A stretch of 64,000 bases of DNA from Apus apus (Eukaryota > Chordata > Aves > Apodiformes > Apodidae). This document shows, one piece after another, positions 13,460 through 25,600 of the stretch; position 1 is the first letter of the stretch; the number at the start of each line of letters is the position of its first letter. The stretch spans positions 148,104,858-148,168,857 of the forward strand of contig NC_067282.1 of NCBI RefSeq assembly GCF_020740795.1, written 5' to 3'. The notes beneath the pieces are model-generated. The model made no database searches, had not been told where the DNA came from, and saw nothing but the letters and a program-made list of their open reading frames with translations. The position numbers and the translations under genes were made by a program.

Positions 13460-14128
13460 TACATAAGGCATGTAGTGAGAAGACAAGGGGTAATGTCTTA
13501 AAACTTGAAGAGGGGATATTTGGGTTAGATATTCAGTGTGATAAAAAGGCTTTGGGGGGACTTCATAGTGGCCTTCCAGTACCTGAAGGGGGCCTACAGG
13601 AAAGCTGGGGAGGGTCTTTTTACAGGGGCTTGCAGTGAGAGGACAAGGGGTAATGGTTTTAAGCTGAAAGAAGAGAGATTTATGTTAGAGACCAGGCGTA
13701 AAGTCTTCAGTGTAAGGGTGGTGAGACATGAACAGGCTGCCCAGAGATGTTGTGGGGGCTCCATCCCTGGAGGTGTTCAAGGGCAGGTTGGATGGGGCCC
13801 TGAGCAGCCTGTTGTAGTGGAAGATGTCCCTGCCCATGCAGGGGAGTTGGAACTGTACGATCTTTAAGGTCCCTCCCAACTCAAAAAATTCTGTGATTCT
13901 GTGATTAGGACGAAATTCTTCACAGTGAGGGTGATGAGACACTGGAACAGGTTGCCTAGGGTAGTCGTGGAAGCCCCATCCCTAGGAGTGTTCAAGGCCA
14001 GGTTGAATGAGGTACTGAGCAACCTGGTCTAGTGGGAGGTGTCCCTGCCCATGCAGGGGAGTCAGATCTAGATGATCTTTAAGGTCCCTTCCAACTGAAG
14101 CCATTCTGTGATTCTGTGATTCTATGAT
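13460..14128 (+). mobile_element. CR1 LINE 3' fragment (outer), split by a second CR1
   Basis: The left piece (13460-13533) ends GGGTTAGATATT and the right piece (13907-14128) resumes AGGACGAAATTCTTCACAG. Joined, they match the continuous order seen in the CR1 at 51311-51706 (GATTAGATATTAGGATGAAATTC). The element ends in the CR1 terminus with repeated ATTCTGTG/ATTCTATG. It is 5'-truncated, as CR1 copies usually are. Confidence 0.85.
13534..13906 (+). mobile_element. CR1 LINE 3' fragment (inner, nested)
   Basis: This is a second, same-orientation CR1 copy. It begins near GGCTTTGGGGGGACTTCATA and ends GGTCCCTCCCAAC...CTGTGATTCTGTGATT. It repeats the same internal landmarks as the outer copy (GACAAGGGGTAATG; CCTGCCCATGCAGGGGAG), which is why I read it as inserted into that copy. 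The exact left border is uncertain by about 10 bases. Confidence 0.8.
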
Positions 14129-14891
14129 AACCTATTTTTTTCCTCATTTCAGGTGAATACTTCATGCTACTGTCTCCAATTGCTAAACTGAATAACCCTC
14201 TTGGGATAGCATTTAATTCTCTTCATACTTCTAAATGCTTAACTCCATCCAAACTTTCTAAACTGTAGTTTAGACATACCCAAAACTTACCTGCATTTGT
14301 AGATGAAGACTGCACATTTCTGTGTAAGTGCCTTGTGTACAGAGCCTTGCTACACATATGTGAGCCCTTGAAGAGGTTTTTCTGCATACAGGTGCACAGC
14401 CTAATCTCATTGCAAGTAACACTGACTTCACATTTTTAGGCTTATTTAGGCTTTCCAGCGTGGTTAACACAAAGTACAGTCGTTTTACCATATGTTTTGT
14501 ATAATCAGAAAGTGTCCCTGTATGTTTATCTCATGACAGTAAGACAACAGTAAACTTGTATGTTGAAGATTAAACCTTGTTAGAAAGTTTACTCCAAGAG
14601 GATTCTTTTGGATGGAACTTCAGTAGATGCTCCTGTGTATTTGAAATCGCTCAGATTGTTTATTCCTAGTAGATTTACAACACCTACCCACTCAGTGGGA
14701 GTCAGGGGAAAGGGAATATTTCCCCAGGAGCTCAGTTCTTGAAATGCAACATATGTTTGTGCAGGTTACTGGATGCATCCTCTACCCCCTACCTCATGTC
14801 CTATGGACTCTCTGCAACTACGTAAACGCCTCCTAATGTCTCCACCATGTAAAAACTATGCAACATTTTAATACCTCCAGAATTGCATTTC

Positions 14892-14924
<33 letters not shown>

Positions 14925-15073
14925 ATATATATACATAGATAATGTTTATATGTATTTGTCTATAATTATATTTTTGACATGTTTAATTTTATATGTTTAT
15001 TTATACCCCCATGCTCTCAGACTATTTTTAGGAAATTGGTACACCTCAATCGTGTAAAGGTCTTCATTCTTTC
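14129..15073. other. Intergenic DNA with a CTAT microsatellite
   Basis: Unique sequence with a (CTAT)n tract at about 14891-14924 running into TA repeats to 14932. No gene or CR1 is seen. Confidence 0.7.
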
Positions 15074-15320
15074 ATAGCCCGGCGCGTCTTCTCTGGGGAT
15101 CACAGTGGGGTTACCCACGGCTCTCGGCAGTAGGTGAGAGGGACCCGAGGAGCCCTTTTTTAGGTGCTGCTGCCTGAAGATTGGGGGATTGATGCGGTGG
15201 CTTGGGCTCTGCTGCCCCCCGGTGGTCCCGCGGGAGGGTCTGGGGCTCGCTCCCTCCCGGGAGACCCGCCCGTCCCCCGCCCCCCGCAAAATAGCCCCAG
15301 GACAGGGCAATCCGGACCCC
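15074..15320. promoter_or_regulatory. CpG-rich, GC-rich island of unknown role
   Basis: Roughly 250 bases with about 18 CpG dinucleotides by hand count and clearly higher GC than its surroundings, for example CCGGCGCGTC, TCCCGCGGGAG and CCCGCCCGTCCCCCGCCC. It lies just beyond the 3' end of the next CR1 and so is not part of that element. It could be a promoter or first exon of a non-coding transcript, or a GC-rich unique patch. No coding similarity was recognised on either strand. Confidence 0.5.
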
Positions 15321-15417
15321 AGAGATACCAGGTAGAAAGCCCACCCTTGTCTCTCCCCTCCCCAGCAAGCTGCAGCAGGAAATATTTAAGAAAAAAATAA
15401 TGCATGCACTGAATTAT

Positions 15418-15706
15418 CATAGAATCACAGAATGGTTTCAGTTGGAAGGGACCTTAAAGATAACCTAGTTCCAACTGCCCTGCATGGGCAGGGACACCTC
15501 CCACTAGACCAGGCTGCTCCAAGCCCCATCCAGCCTGGCCTTGAGCACTCCCAGGGAGGGGGCATCCACAGCTTCCCTGGGCAACCTGTTCCAGTGTCTC
15601 ACCACCCTCATAGTGAATAATTTCTTCTTAATGTCTGATCTAAACCTACCATCTTTCACCTTAAAACTGTTACCACTTGTCCTATCAGTACATGCCATTG
15701 AAGAAA
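15418..15706 (-). mobile_element. CR1 LINE 3' fragment
   Basis: Reads TCATAGAATCACAGAATGG, TTGGAAGGGACCTTAAAGAT, CTGCATGGGCAGGGACACCT: the reverse complement of the avian CR1 3' end, so the element lies on the minus strand with its terminus at 15418. It is 5'-truncated near the CCTATCAGTACATG segment. Confidence 0.95.
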
Positions 15707-17894
15707 CAGGGTGCAGGTAGAGAATTTTTATTTGTTTAATTCATGTACTGGAGCCACCCTTGCCCCAGGTGCCACTTTTGCACATGCCAATACACACCCA
15801 TAGTGAAAGACAGACACGCTACAGGAAGGCAGAAAGGAAAGATATAAACAAGGCAGAAGAAAGAGCAGGTTATCTGCATCTTTAAGCAATGCATCCAAAA
15901 ATGCAGGCTGAGCTTCTTTATCCCAAGTCCAGCTCTGTTTCTTAGGGCAGTGCTTTGCAATCTCAGCTGGCCTGCAGCCAGCTAACACACACCTGGCAGC
16001 ACCACGCTTGGCTCTTCCCAGCAATATCAGATGTCCCTGTGGTCAACTTGTTGCCCTTGGGTCATGGCTTCAGGATGTGCTGCATACCCACAGGGTGCTA
16101 GACAAAAATCAGATTCCTGCAGCCAAGGCAAGTTTGTGTATCATAAGGAAGAAGACAATGGAAGATAACATTGTGCTATTCTATTTGTGGAAATTACACC
16201 AGCTTGTCTTCTGGGTTATTTTTTTTCTCAAACAAATTTTGAGATGGCTTTTCCTAGACAAGATAATTGGCTGAAAGCAATTCACTATAGCTGTAAACAT
16301 GCACATTTGGATAATGTTATAAAGGCTGCATTTAAAAAGAAGGGGAAAAAAACCCAAACTGAGCAAAGGTTGATTGCTCCACATCATTATCTGCAATTCG
16401 GTTCTATTACTAGTAAATTATTAACTATATTAAGCTAACCTTGTTTCAGTCTGACTAGTCAAAACAAAAGCATTACTATGAAAGGATACAAGATCATAGG
16501 CCAAAATCACAGCAAACTCTCTGCATTGTCTCAAGCAAGGAAGGAAGTCAGCAGGTACTAACACCACAATACCAACACAGCCTCTGCTGCCATCCTGACT
16601 CCACAAGCTCCCTTACCTTATGGTTTCTGAGGTTTCCAAATGTCCCCAGTCCTACCACGACCAGCTGCTAAGTTCTGAAACATGTGCTGCTCTCTGTCCT
16701 GCTTCTCTGCCATAGGGTTGGAGAAATCACTGTACCATTTAGAGCACCAGAAATTCATGCTCTACATCCCTCTTTCCATTCCCAATCCGGAATCTCAGGG
16801 GTTTCCTGGTATCTTAGCCTTACATACTGCAACCTTAGCAGAACTGCAGAAGTACAAGACGCACATACAAACAATCCCAGTCTCCTTCCTGTCTGTTTTT
16901 TTTATAAAGTGCAAAGTAGGTTTGCCAGAGAATTGCCGTCAAGATCCATTTGAGCCACCTTCTCTTCTTGTGGAAGCCAATTATTTGTCCCTAGTTTCTA
17001 GTATCTTTTGATTGCACTTTGGAGCTGAAGCTTCTTACATGCTGACATTACACAAATACGCAGATGTTAATTCAAACTACATTTTTTGGGGGGTGCATTT
17101 ATCCAGCAGCTCATAACTGTGATTCATTTCACTCCAAATCTGTGTAAGGAATATGTATAATATTTATCCTGCATTAAAATGAGATATAATGATTCTGAAG
17201 GGTGACACATCACCAGGAAGAGCCACAGTGTTAAAAAAAGTCAAGATTTTGTACCAGGGCAGTACCTTCTGTGTTTATCATGCCATTAGCTGGCAGCTAC
17301 AAGGGACCAGTCTATGCACGGTCTATCAATAACTACAATTCAGGAGACACAGAGCAAAGACAGGGACACAAAGATGGCTTTAATATTCCTCTAAGCCACC
17401 CACACTTCTAGGTCAGGGTTCCAAAGTCCTTCCCTTCACCTCCATGGGTGAAGCCAACCAGGAGCCTTGTAGTTTCATCCCCCTGTACATGCTGGCCTGA
17501 CTGCCTCACAGCTGACCACAGGGAATGCTTCCCACCAAGTGGGGGCTTATCCTGCTGGACCAGCAGAGTACAAGACCTCACCTATAGCTTGAGCACAACT
17601 TTCAATTTTTTTTAAGCAACAGGTTATCACAGCATGAAAGGGTAACAGAAGTACCTGTGAGCAGCCCTTGATTTGCAGGCATTCCCTTTAGACCGAGGTG
17701 CTGATTACAAGCTCAGCCTCACAGCTCCCCCACCTAACGCCCCCTTAAAATTTGTAGCAAATAACACTGTCCAAGCCAGTGCTGCATACACTACTCTCCT
17801 CATGTCTCCCTAGCAAAGCCCTCTCTACCACCGCCTCGGCTAGAATGCCTTTTGTTTACAATTTCACCAGCTGAAAGACTCTTTTGAGAACAAA

Positions 17895-17925
<31 letters not shown>

Positions 17926-20900
17926 GAGAAAGAAAGCAAGCTGAAGAGGCCACTATGAGGATCTAATCTATGGCTAAGACCACCCCTTGACTGGCAGACT
18001 GCATTGCCATCAGCTGTATGCACCACGAACGCATTCGGGTTTAGATCAGCTGTCTGTGCCTTCTCCCTCATTAACATTGATAAAAGCGATGGCCTCTGCC
18101 GGGCGCGAGGCATTCCTCAGCATACCAGCTGCAGCTCCATCTTAATGCATCCTATGGGCTTGGAGAATTAATTAGTTCTGATAGTCACCACGTTTCAAAA
18201 TTATGGCAGTCATCAGATAAAATTACACACCCCTAGAATTTTCCACATTGCCCATTCAGACCCTCCGTAGGCCACGGCTGGCGTGTTCAGATGTGTGGCA
18301 CTGGAAAGATTTAACTTGCCAAACCCTTTTTTTTTTTAAATCTCTTTGTTATGTTCCAATTAAGTCTGTGTTCATCTAAGGCAGTATTTCCCAAATATTC
18401 CCCCCTTGGCCCCACCCCCCACCTTTCCTCAAGGCTCTTCCTAGGCAACTTGTTTGTGCCCCCCTTCCTCCCACCTACAATTAGCATTCAGATGTTTGTC
18501 TTGGCAGAGCCAAAGCCTCCCTCCCCCTAGGAAGCTTTCTTTTTCTGAGCACATTTTATCTTTTCCTACCCCTCTGCAAGGTGCTTTAGCCAGTTTCCAA
18601 ACAAAGAGCAAACTGACTTTTCCCAGACATGCAGAGCCTCAAACTGTATTCAAACACCCCTGGGACAGTTTTCCTGCTGCGATGAGCTCTAAAACAGAAG
18701 CCACAAAAAGTAAAAAAAAAAAAAAAGCTATATCATTTATTTTCTGCTGCTTATGTTCAAAGTACTAGGTAAGAATATTAAATTTGCTCAAGACTGCCCT
18801 CACCCTTGATGCTCTCTAAGACCTCACTAACAAGGCTGTTCTCATGGGATAGGAGCTGAGCTGCAAGTAGAGTGGGATGTAGTGGAAAAGCAGTACCAGC
18901 TTTTCCTACACACGATGTTCAGGCTGCAATGAGTGCTCTGCTTCAAAATCATCTTATTTCTTTTTTATTTCTTCCTTTGAAAAGGTGCTTTTGCCATACG
19001 ATTGTTTGAGAAATGGCTGAGCTTTGTATGAGCGTCTGAGAGCTCGTCATATGCTGTTCATCCATCTCATGTCATCAGTCATCAAATAATATATTTTTTA
19101 AATACAAGAAATTATGTGGTTATCAAAACAATGTAGAGTGCTGCAACCACATGTTTGTACCTCCACTGTTTTTTATTCCCTTTTAAACAGACCTTATCCA
19201 CCAGATGCCTGGCTCTGAGAAAGAACAACTAGCTCATTGTAACGCTGAAATAAGTTGCAGCAGAAAAGATAGTTTTCAAAAACACCTACATGAATGAACC
19301 ATCATGTTTTCTCTGGCTGGTTGACATTTTCAGCAAAGAAATGGAAGGAGCAACTTGTAGAGAGACAGTAGGTGGATGAAGAAAGTAAAAAAGGCAATGA
19401 GCTCACATCTTCTTAAAGTAGGAGCATCCAGTCCAGGAATGCAATAGCAGAGTGGAGGAAGGCTGTGACACACACGAGTGAATGCTGCAGCACATGGTAC
19501 TTGTATTACAGCACACACAATGATTCTTACTAATCTTTCTCACCAGGCTGCTTGTAACCTGAAAGATTTCAGAGGTATAAGAGCGACTAGCAGCTGAGAA
19601 AAGGAGCATCTGAATGGCTGGGATATCCCTAGGACCATGTCCAGTTTTCAGGCCACTCTCACATTCCTTGTTCTCACTTCCCTCACCTGTATCAAGGCTA
19701 TTTTAAAAAAATAATATTTTTTAAAAAAAAACCTATCCAAGGGGACCAGCTCCACAGAAATTTTTGTAATTTGTCATCCAAGGCTTCCAAAGTTTTCACC
19801 TTCTTGGAGGAACAAGAGAAATCCAAGATCTATTCACCACTCCAGATGGACACTGGAAGAGGCACAGCAAAAATGTAAAATAAAATGTCCCACAAAAGCC
19901 AGGAAAAAGTAAGAGTAGGAAATGCAAGAGACTTCATCTGCACTGTAGAAGCAGCAACGTAACAAGAATGTGGTAGTTCACCACCACAACCCTAGAGGAG
20001 GACAGGCCCAGAAATACACAGGCCTAACGGCCAGGACAGGACACAAACACATCAAGCACAGGAGCTGGCGGATGGCCAAAACAAAATTTGGCACAGACGC
20101 AGCAATGCACAGGGTAGCACACTGACAGGAGGTGAAGTCCCTGCTGGGGATCCCAGGGGTGTGCAGACCCCCTCAGGTCCCCTTCTGCAGGGGAAGGGGA
20201 GGGACGCAGCAGGTCCCAGCCTGCAGAGAACACCAGAATCATGCTTCCAAAAACAAAGGGTGAAACCCCTCAGGCAGAGCTTCCTGCCCACCGTGACAGC
20301 ACACCAGCACCGAGCACCAGCACAGACACCAGTGCTGGAGCCAGTCGCTGCCTGGTACCTCGGGTGCCAGCCAAGCCATGGGGGCAGCCTCCTCCCAAGC
20401 TACACAGGCTGTTTTGAGTGTCAGGGTGCCACCTTCCTACCCCCCAAGTCCCTGAGGAGCCCTGTCCTGTGTGCCAGGTGATGTATTAGTCTGTATTTCT
20501 GCCCAAACTGGAACAGGAACTGGACAGACAGAGCTGTAGTTAGAGCCTAGCACAGTCTGTATTTAACCCCCACAAACGAGGAAAATGCCCATTACCAACA
20601 TGAGGAAAGGGTGGCCAGACCCTCTGGAGCAGGGAAAATGGTCGTCCCAGGGTTTAGCCACACTCTGCCTCGGAGGGAGAGGAAGGAAAGGGAAAAAGGC
20701 TTTACTTTACACAAATGCCTATACAGGAGGCAAAAGCAGATAACAAGAGAGCTGATGTGTGTTGCTTTTATCTCAATCTACAGGACAGGAAAGGGACATG
20801 CTTGATTTACAGCTCCTTTCATCACTGTGCTGTCTGAAGTGGCAACAGGCAAGAAACCAAGCTGACCCCAGGCTGCTGCAGAAGCTGCCAGCTCTGCCAT

Positions 20901-22541
20901 CACACACACACAGGGACCAGGCAAACGTGTTTTGCCCAGGCGGTGCAAACCTTGCCCAGACAGCCACCTGCCTGCTCTCCAACAGCTGCAGAAGTGGAAG
21001 GATAAGTTTTCCTCTCAAACATCCCACAGAAGAGGGGATGCAACCATGGGCTATCATCACACAGGAGAGAAGATCTTGCAGGATTCTGCTCTTTTGGAGA
21101 AAACCCTGAGCTGTTCCTTCCACCAATGCAGACTGTACATTGTATGCAAAACCAAAGTAACATGAAAGGCCTTGACCTCAGAACAGAGAAACAGGACTTC
21201 TCAGGGCCATACATACCGTCAGCATGTACATTGCAAACCCTGGCTGCTATCTTGTCTGTATAAACAATAAATTATTTGCCTTCCTCATCATATAGCAGAA
21301 AGGAAAAGGATCTGATGAGCGTGCCGGAAACATCTTGCCCTGCCATCTCCTACAAGCAATTTTGCAGTATTCACTTAGTGCATATAACAAAACTAGATTA
21401 ATTAGTATATTATATGTGTATCACCACTGCATTCTTCAGGAAAACCATACAGAGTTCAAGATAATATGATACAACTGCATCATTACATTTGTAGTCTGAA
21501 GGTGAGCACAGCATCTAGCCATGACTACAACAGAAGTTTGGGAGAAAGCACCATGTTTATAGCCACCATCAACTCTTCAAAAAACTCAACCTAGCTTCAA
21601 AGCACAACTTCACATTAAGACACCCTTATGGAGTGCCTTCAAAGGACTGAGAGATTATAATTTCAGGGGCAGGAAGCAAAGCTGGCAAACTAAAGGCAGA
21701 CAAATTATTTGGTATTTAAGATACAAGAGAGGTTGTCCTTGCAAAACTGACCAGAGCAGCAGCAAAGAGCAACAACAGAAAAGAGCTGAGCAACTCTAAG
21801 AAGAAAGAGAAGGTCTTCCTTCTGGTAAATTCAAATGTGTGTCTACTCATCTCTCCTAATCATATGCAAGCAACGTTAATTTTCCTCTGCTGAGCTCCAG
21901 GAAATCAGTGAAAATTATTTAACAAAACTAGCAAAAAGAAAAAAAGAAAGTCCCCTTTTTTATCCTGCTAGCCAATGACAGAAGATGTTCTTTTGCCTTC
22001 CTGAGATAAAGTCAATAGTGTTTCTCCAAAAGCCACATTCAGGGGAACCACCCTTACATTATTAGGGCTGATAAGCCAACTTCCAGGGATCCTTTCCTCT
22101 GCCTTCTATCAGATTCAACAGATGTAATGATAACAAGTGCAGCACTTGATCCCATCCCCTGTCCATGCCCATCTAAAAGAAGAAAACGTCTTCTGTCATA
22201 ACAGTTCAGTGTCCTTGGTTTTGCACTGTCAACAGCTTCAGAGAGAGGGATAAATGAGTAAAGCCCTCTCAGGATATCCTGCCATTCAGTTAGGAAGGGT
22301 TTACTCAGCTTTGCAGTGAAAACTTTCAGCAAAGACCCTGCATTTTGGATTTTTTCCTGCTTGCAGGCAAGCTTCACATGCTGTATCCTTCACTCATTTT
22401 CCTTCAGGAGCACAAGAGACTGGTTAAACTATTTGCCTAAGAATGCAGAAGGAATAGCAACTCTAACAAACAATCCTTTTACATCAGAATTTCAGTTCTG
22501 CTGTCTGGAGGGCTCTGAAGAAAAAAAAAAAATTCTTCACA
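15707..22541. other. DNA upstream of STAB2 exon 1, no gene seen
   Basis: No credible exon apart from possible unseen 5' UTR. It contains an A23 run followed by GAGAGAGAG at 17892-17925, an A-rich run at 18711-18726, and a cluster of CAGCTG sites (17868-18131). The remainder is unique sequence. The STAB2 promoter must lie in or near its right end, but I see no TATA box or other clear core element. Confidence 0.55.
17860..18310. promoter_or_regulatory. Candidate enhancer: cluster of CAGCTG E-boxes
   Basis: Four perfect CAGCTG palindromes lie at 17868, 18011, 18047 and 18126, within 264 bases, together with an ATTAATTAG homeodomain-type site near 18167. About 0.06 would be expected by chance at equal base frequencies. 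CAGCTG is the preferred E-box of ASCL1-type and some other bHLH factors (established). Enhancer function is inference. Confidence 0.35.
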
Positions 22542-22625
22542 ATGGAAAAATATCCAGGTGTTTTATTATTTTTTGCTTTTTTGGCTGCAGTGAAGCAGTG
22601 CTTGACATCACAAATCCCAGATGAG
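22542..22625 (+). CDS. STAB2: STAB2 exon 1: start codon and signal peptide
   Basis: Encodes residues 1-28, beginning [17 protein letters not shown], a short basic start followed by a hydrophobic core typical of a cleaved secretory signal. The start context ACAATGG has A at -3 and G at +4, a strong Kozak match. The exon ends in GATGAG followed by the donor gtaaga, in phase 0, which joins cleanly to exon 2. A run of 13 A lies just upstream (about 22519-22532). I see no TATA box, so the transcription start and any 5' UTR exon are unknown. First exons are poorly conserved, so this call rests on the signal peptide and the matching splice phase. Intron 1 (22626-25238) holds a perfect hairpin at 24864-24892 and otherwise only AT-rich unique sequence. 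Confidence 0.85.
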
Positions 22626-25600
22626 GTAAGAAGCAGTCTTTCATTCAAGTAATGTACTACTGTGTGCCTGTATTACATTATGGGGCGGGGGCTGTTTCAC
22701 TGTTACACAGGGACTAGTTAACAGATAGTGTATCTGATAGAAGAAAAATACACTTTAACAGTCACTGATCCCATATGACACTGAATTATAAACCAAGGAC
22801 TGTGTAATTCAGTCCTGTGAAATAAAAGAAATGCATCTGTTTATTCCAGGTGAGAACTTGACTTAAACAATGTTTTATTAGTATGCTGAAAATGTCTCTA
22901 AAAAATGGCAAATACGGCAAAACACTGTGGCTGACCTACTCATCAAAAGCAACAAAAGAAAACCTTCAGAATTTCTGATCAGTCAGAAGACAGAAGCAGA
23001 AATTTTTCCATAATGAAAATTATCCACTCTACTAAACACAAGGAGGAAAAGGTGTTTCAGATAGATGGGGGAAAATTCTAAGGAATTGGGGTTTTGGAAG
23101 TAGTTGTACAAAGTTCTAAATTTAAGTCTAAAAGATTTGTAGACTTTTGAGGTAATGGTACATTTGTCCTGTACAAATCCTATGGATCTGTGAAATTTCA
23201 CAATATCTGTTTTCACCACCATCACAGAGAGGCAGAAAATACTGGGTTACAAATCTGAACCAGGAGTTCAGAGTTGAACCAGCAAGGCATTGGCTCATCT
23301 AAATTGTCTCACAACATGAGGTTTTAAATTACTGCGTTACAGAGAAAAATCACTTGTGGAAGAGGAAAAAAACAGGTGGGGAAAAATCATGGAGAGAAAA
23401 AAAGAGGGAAGCCACTCAGTTTTGTTTTAAATGGAAAAATACTTTGAAATGTGCCAACAAGTACTGGGGAAAGTTTGATCTTTTTCTGTTTCTAAAAAAA
23501 GAGCTGCTATTAAGACACCTTTCTTCGATTTTCCAAAACAGCAAAAAGGGAAAATGGAGAAATGGGAGAAAGTGGATGTAACTCAAGCATTTAAACAAAT
23601 ACATTTTTTTAATATAACTGGTGGCAGGGAAAGGGTAAAACACATTTTAATTTAGATTTTACCTTTTCAAGATGTCTTTGAATTTTCTTATTTGAAAAAT
23701 GAAATTTTGTGGGGTGCCTTTTCATGATAACTTCTGCAGTGAAATAATTTCAGCCACTCCAGAACCTTAGTATCCTACAAGGCCAGTAGTTTATCCTGAC
23801 TCTTAATGGCTTACTCTGGGCACCTGCAAGTAACAGAACTTCAGTAGTATACTTGATTAAAGACTTAGAAGAATCAGCAAATGCTCCAAGTTCATGGTTC
23901 TTCAACACTGAAAGTAGTGATTTAACTCAGTGGAAATATTAATAGGAGTTAAGGTGCCCAGACTGCTCGTTAATGCTCTGTTGGTTCCTGCTATGCTGCG
24001 TGACTCAACTCTCCTTAAGGATGGACCAGTAAGGTGGCTGCACTGGTGCTGAAGACAAGGGGTTTGAAAGGTTTGAAGTGTTCAAGCCTGCTTGTGTTGG
24101 TGCCTCCTGAGGTGGTTTTAGATGCAAAGCAAGGTGCAGAGGTGCTCTGGTTTGAGTCTGTGGGAACCTCCTGAGACCTGAAGCCCAAAGACCCAGGTTA
24201 GCCCAGTGCCCCACCAGCACCAGGCTCTGCCCAGTTGGCTCATCATGGCACTGCTCTCCACTGCTTTGCCAAGTGACTGATCGAGCTGTATCTACCCAGC
24301 ACTAAAAGTTTCACAACATAAAGGTAACTGTAGATGAGCTGGGGAATGACTCAAGAACAGGGAAACTGGACTCATAGCAAGAAATTCAAGAAGTCCTATT
24401 TATTTAGGTGCACAAATAAAATGTACTCTAACCTCAGACTGTAAGTATTCATAGGAAGGAAGTAGCAAAACTGGTAGCAGAACAGCTTCCTACCTGACGT
24501 GTGAACTACAGAGGAGCAATGGCTGGAGACTGAAGCAAAACTGCCAGAGGCAAATTAAAAAAAAAGCAACACACCATGGTTTATTTTTTCACAACTTACC
24601 ATTTCCAAATCAAGTTAATGTTTTCTAAAAGTTCTTCTTGTTCAAATTAATTTTCATGCAAGAACCTCCATTACCCTGTATTATGCTCCTCTGGTATAAT
24701 TGTCCTTCTGGCTTTATAATCTGGGAAACTACTTAAAACATCATCAGACTATTATTAATATATTTAAATATTTTCAAATTGATAATAATGCTAGAACTGG
24801 CCCTTACATACATATACACACACACAGTGGACAGGTACCATTTTTTCAATATGAACATTATGCATTTCCTCACATTGGAAATGTGAGGAAATCCTCACAC
24901 ACTCCACAGGCTGATGCTCCCTCAGTAATCCGGCTTTACTGAACCTATCATTTGTTCCTAAGGCATTCTTCTGAGAAATATGACACTTAGAAGGGTTTAT
25001 CCTGCAGTGGTTGGACATAATTTGTGCAGAAAGGACTACTGGAAGGCCCTAAATGTGGTCTATTACCTAGTTTAGCTCCAGAGCAGGGAACTTCTGACGA
25101 ACAGGGTAACGCTTGCAGCTGTGAGTGAGAAAACAGCTGAGCTTGAACTGTCCTTTTTCAGTAATGCCACTGGGGGCAGAGTTAAACCAAGCCAGGGAAC
25201 TTTTCCCTTCTTTTTTAATCAATCTTCTCCTATTGCAGATGAAGAAGTACTGTAATCAAAAGCTACTCATTCAAATGAAAACTGAATGTGTACCTTGCTC
25301 TTTAAACCTCGAAACCCAATGCGTGGCTGGTTACACCAAAATTACCAATGGGACTGGGATACCAGACTGCAGGTACTTCTGTCAAAGCTTGTGTCTCCTT
25401 GAATACTGTTCTCCATGAATAAGAAAATGTTGATTCATTTTGCAAATACTCTATGCCATTTTCCTAAGGAACATTTACCATTGGCTTCACCAACTCCAGA
25501 GTCCAAGCTTCACTTGGAGTACTTCAAGCCTAAAGTTAAATAGCAAATGGTATGAAAGAAGCTACCAACAGCCTATCAGACTTTTCTTTAGAGTGACTAT

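Noticed and set aside
20161..20481. 106-codon + strand frame in a moderately GC-rich stretch, with open frames on the other strand
   Set aside because: No recognisable domain, no convincing splice sites, no Kozak support; the GC content alone makes chance frames likely.
22316..22624. Open frame covering STAB2 exon 1 in another frame
   Set aside because: It is out of frame with the signal peptide and exon 2; only the frame starting at 22542 gives a signal peptide and the right splice phase.
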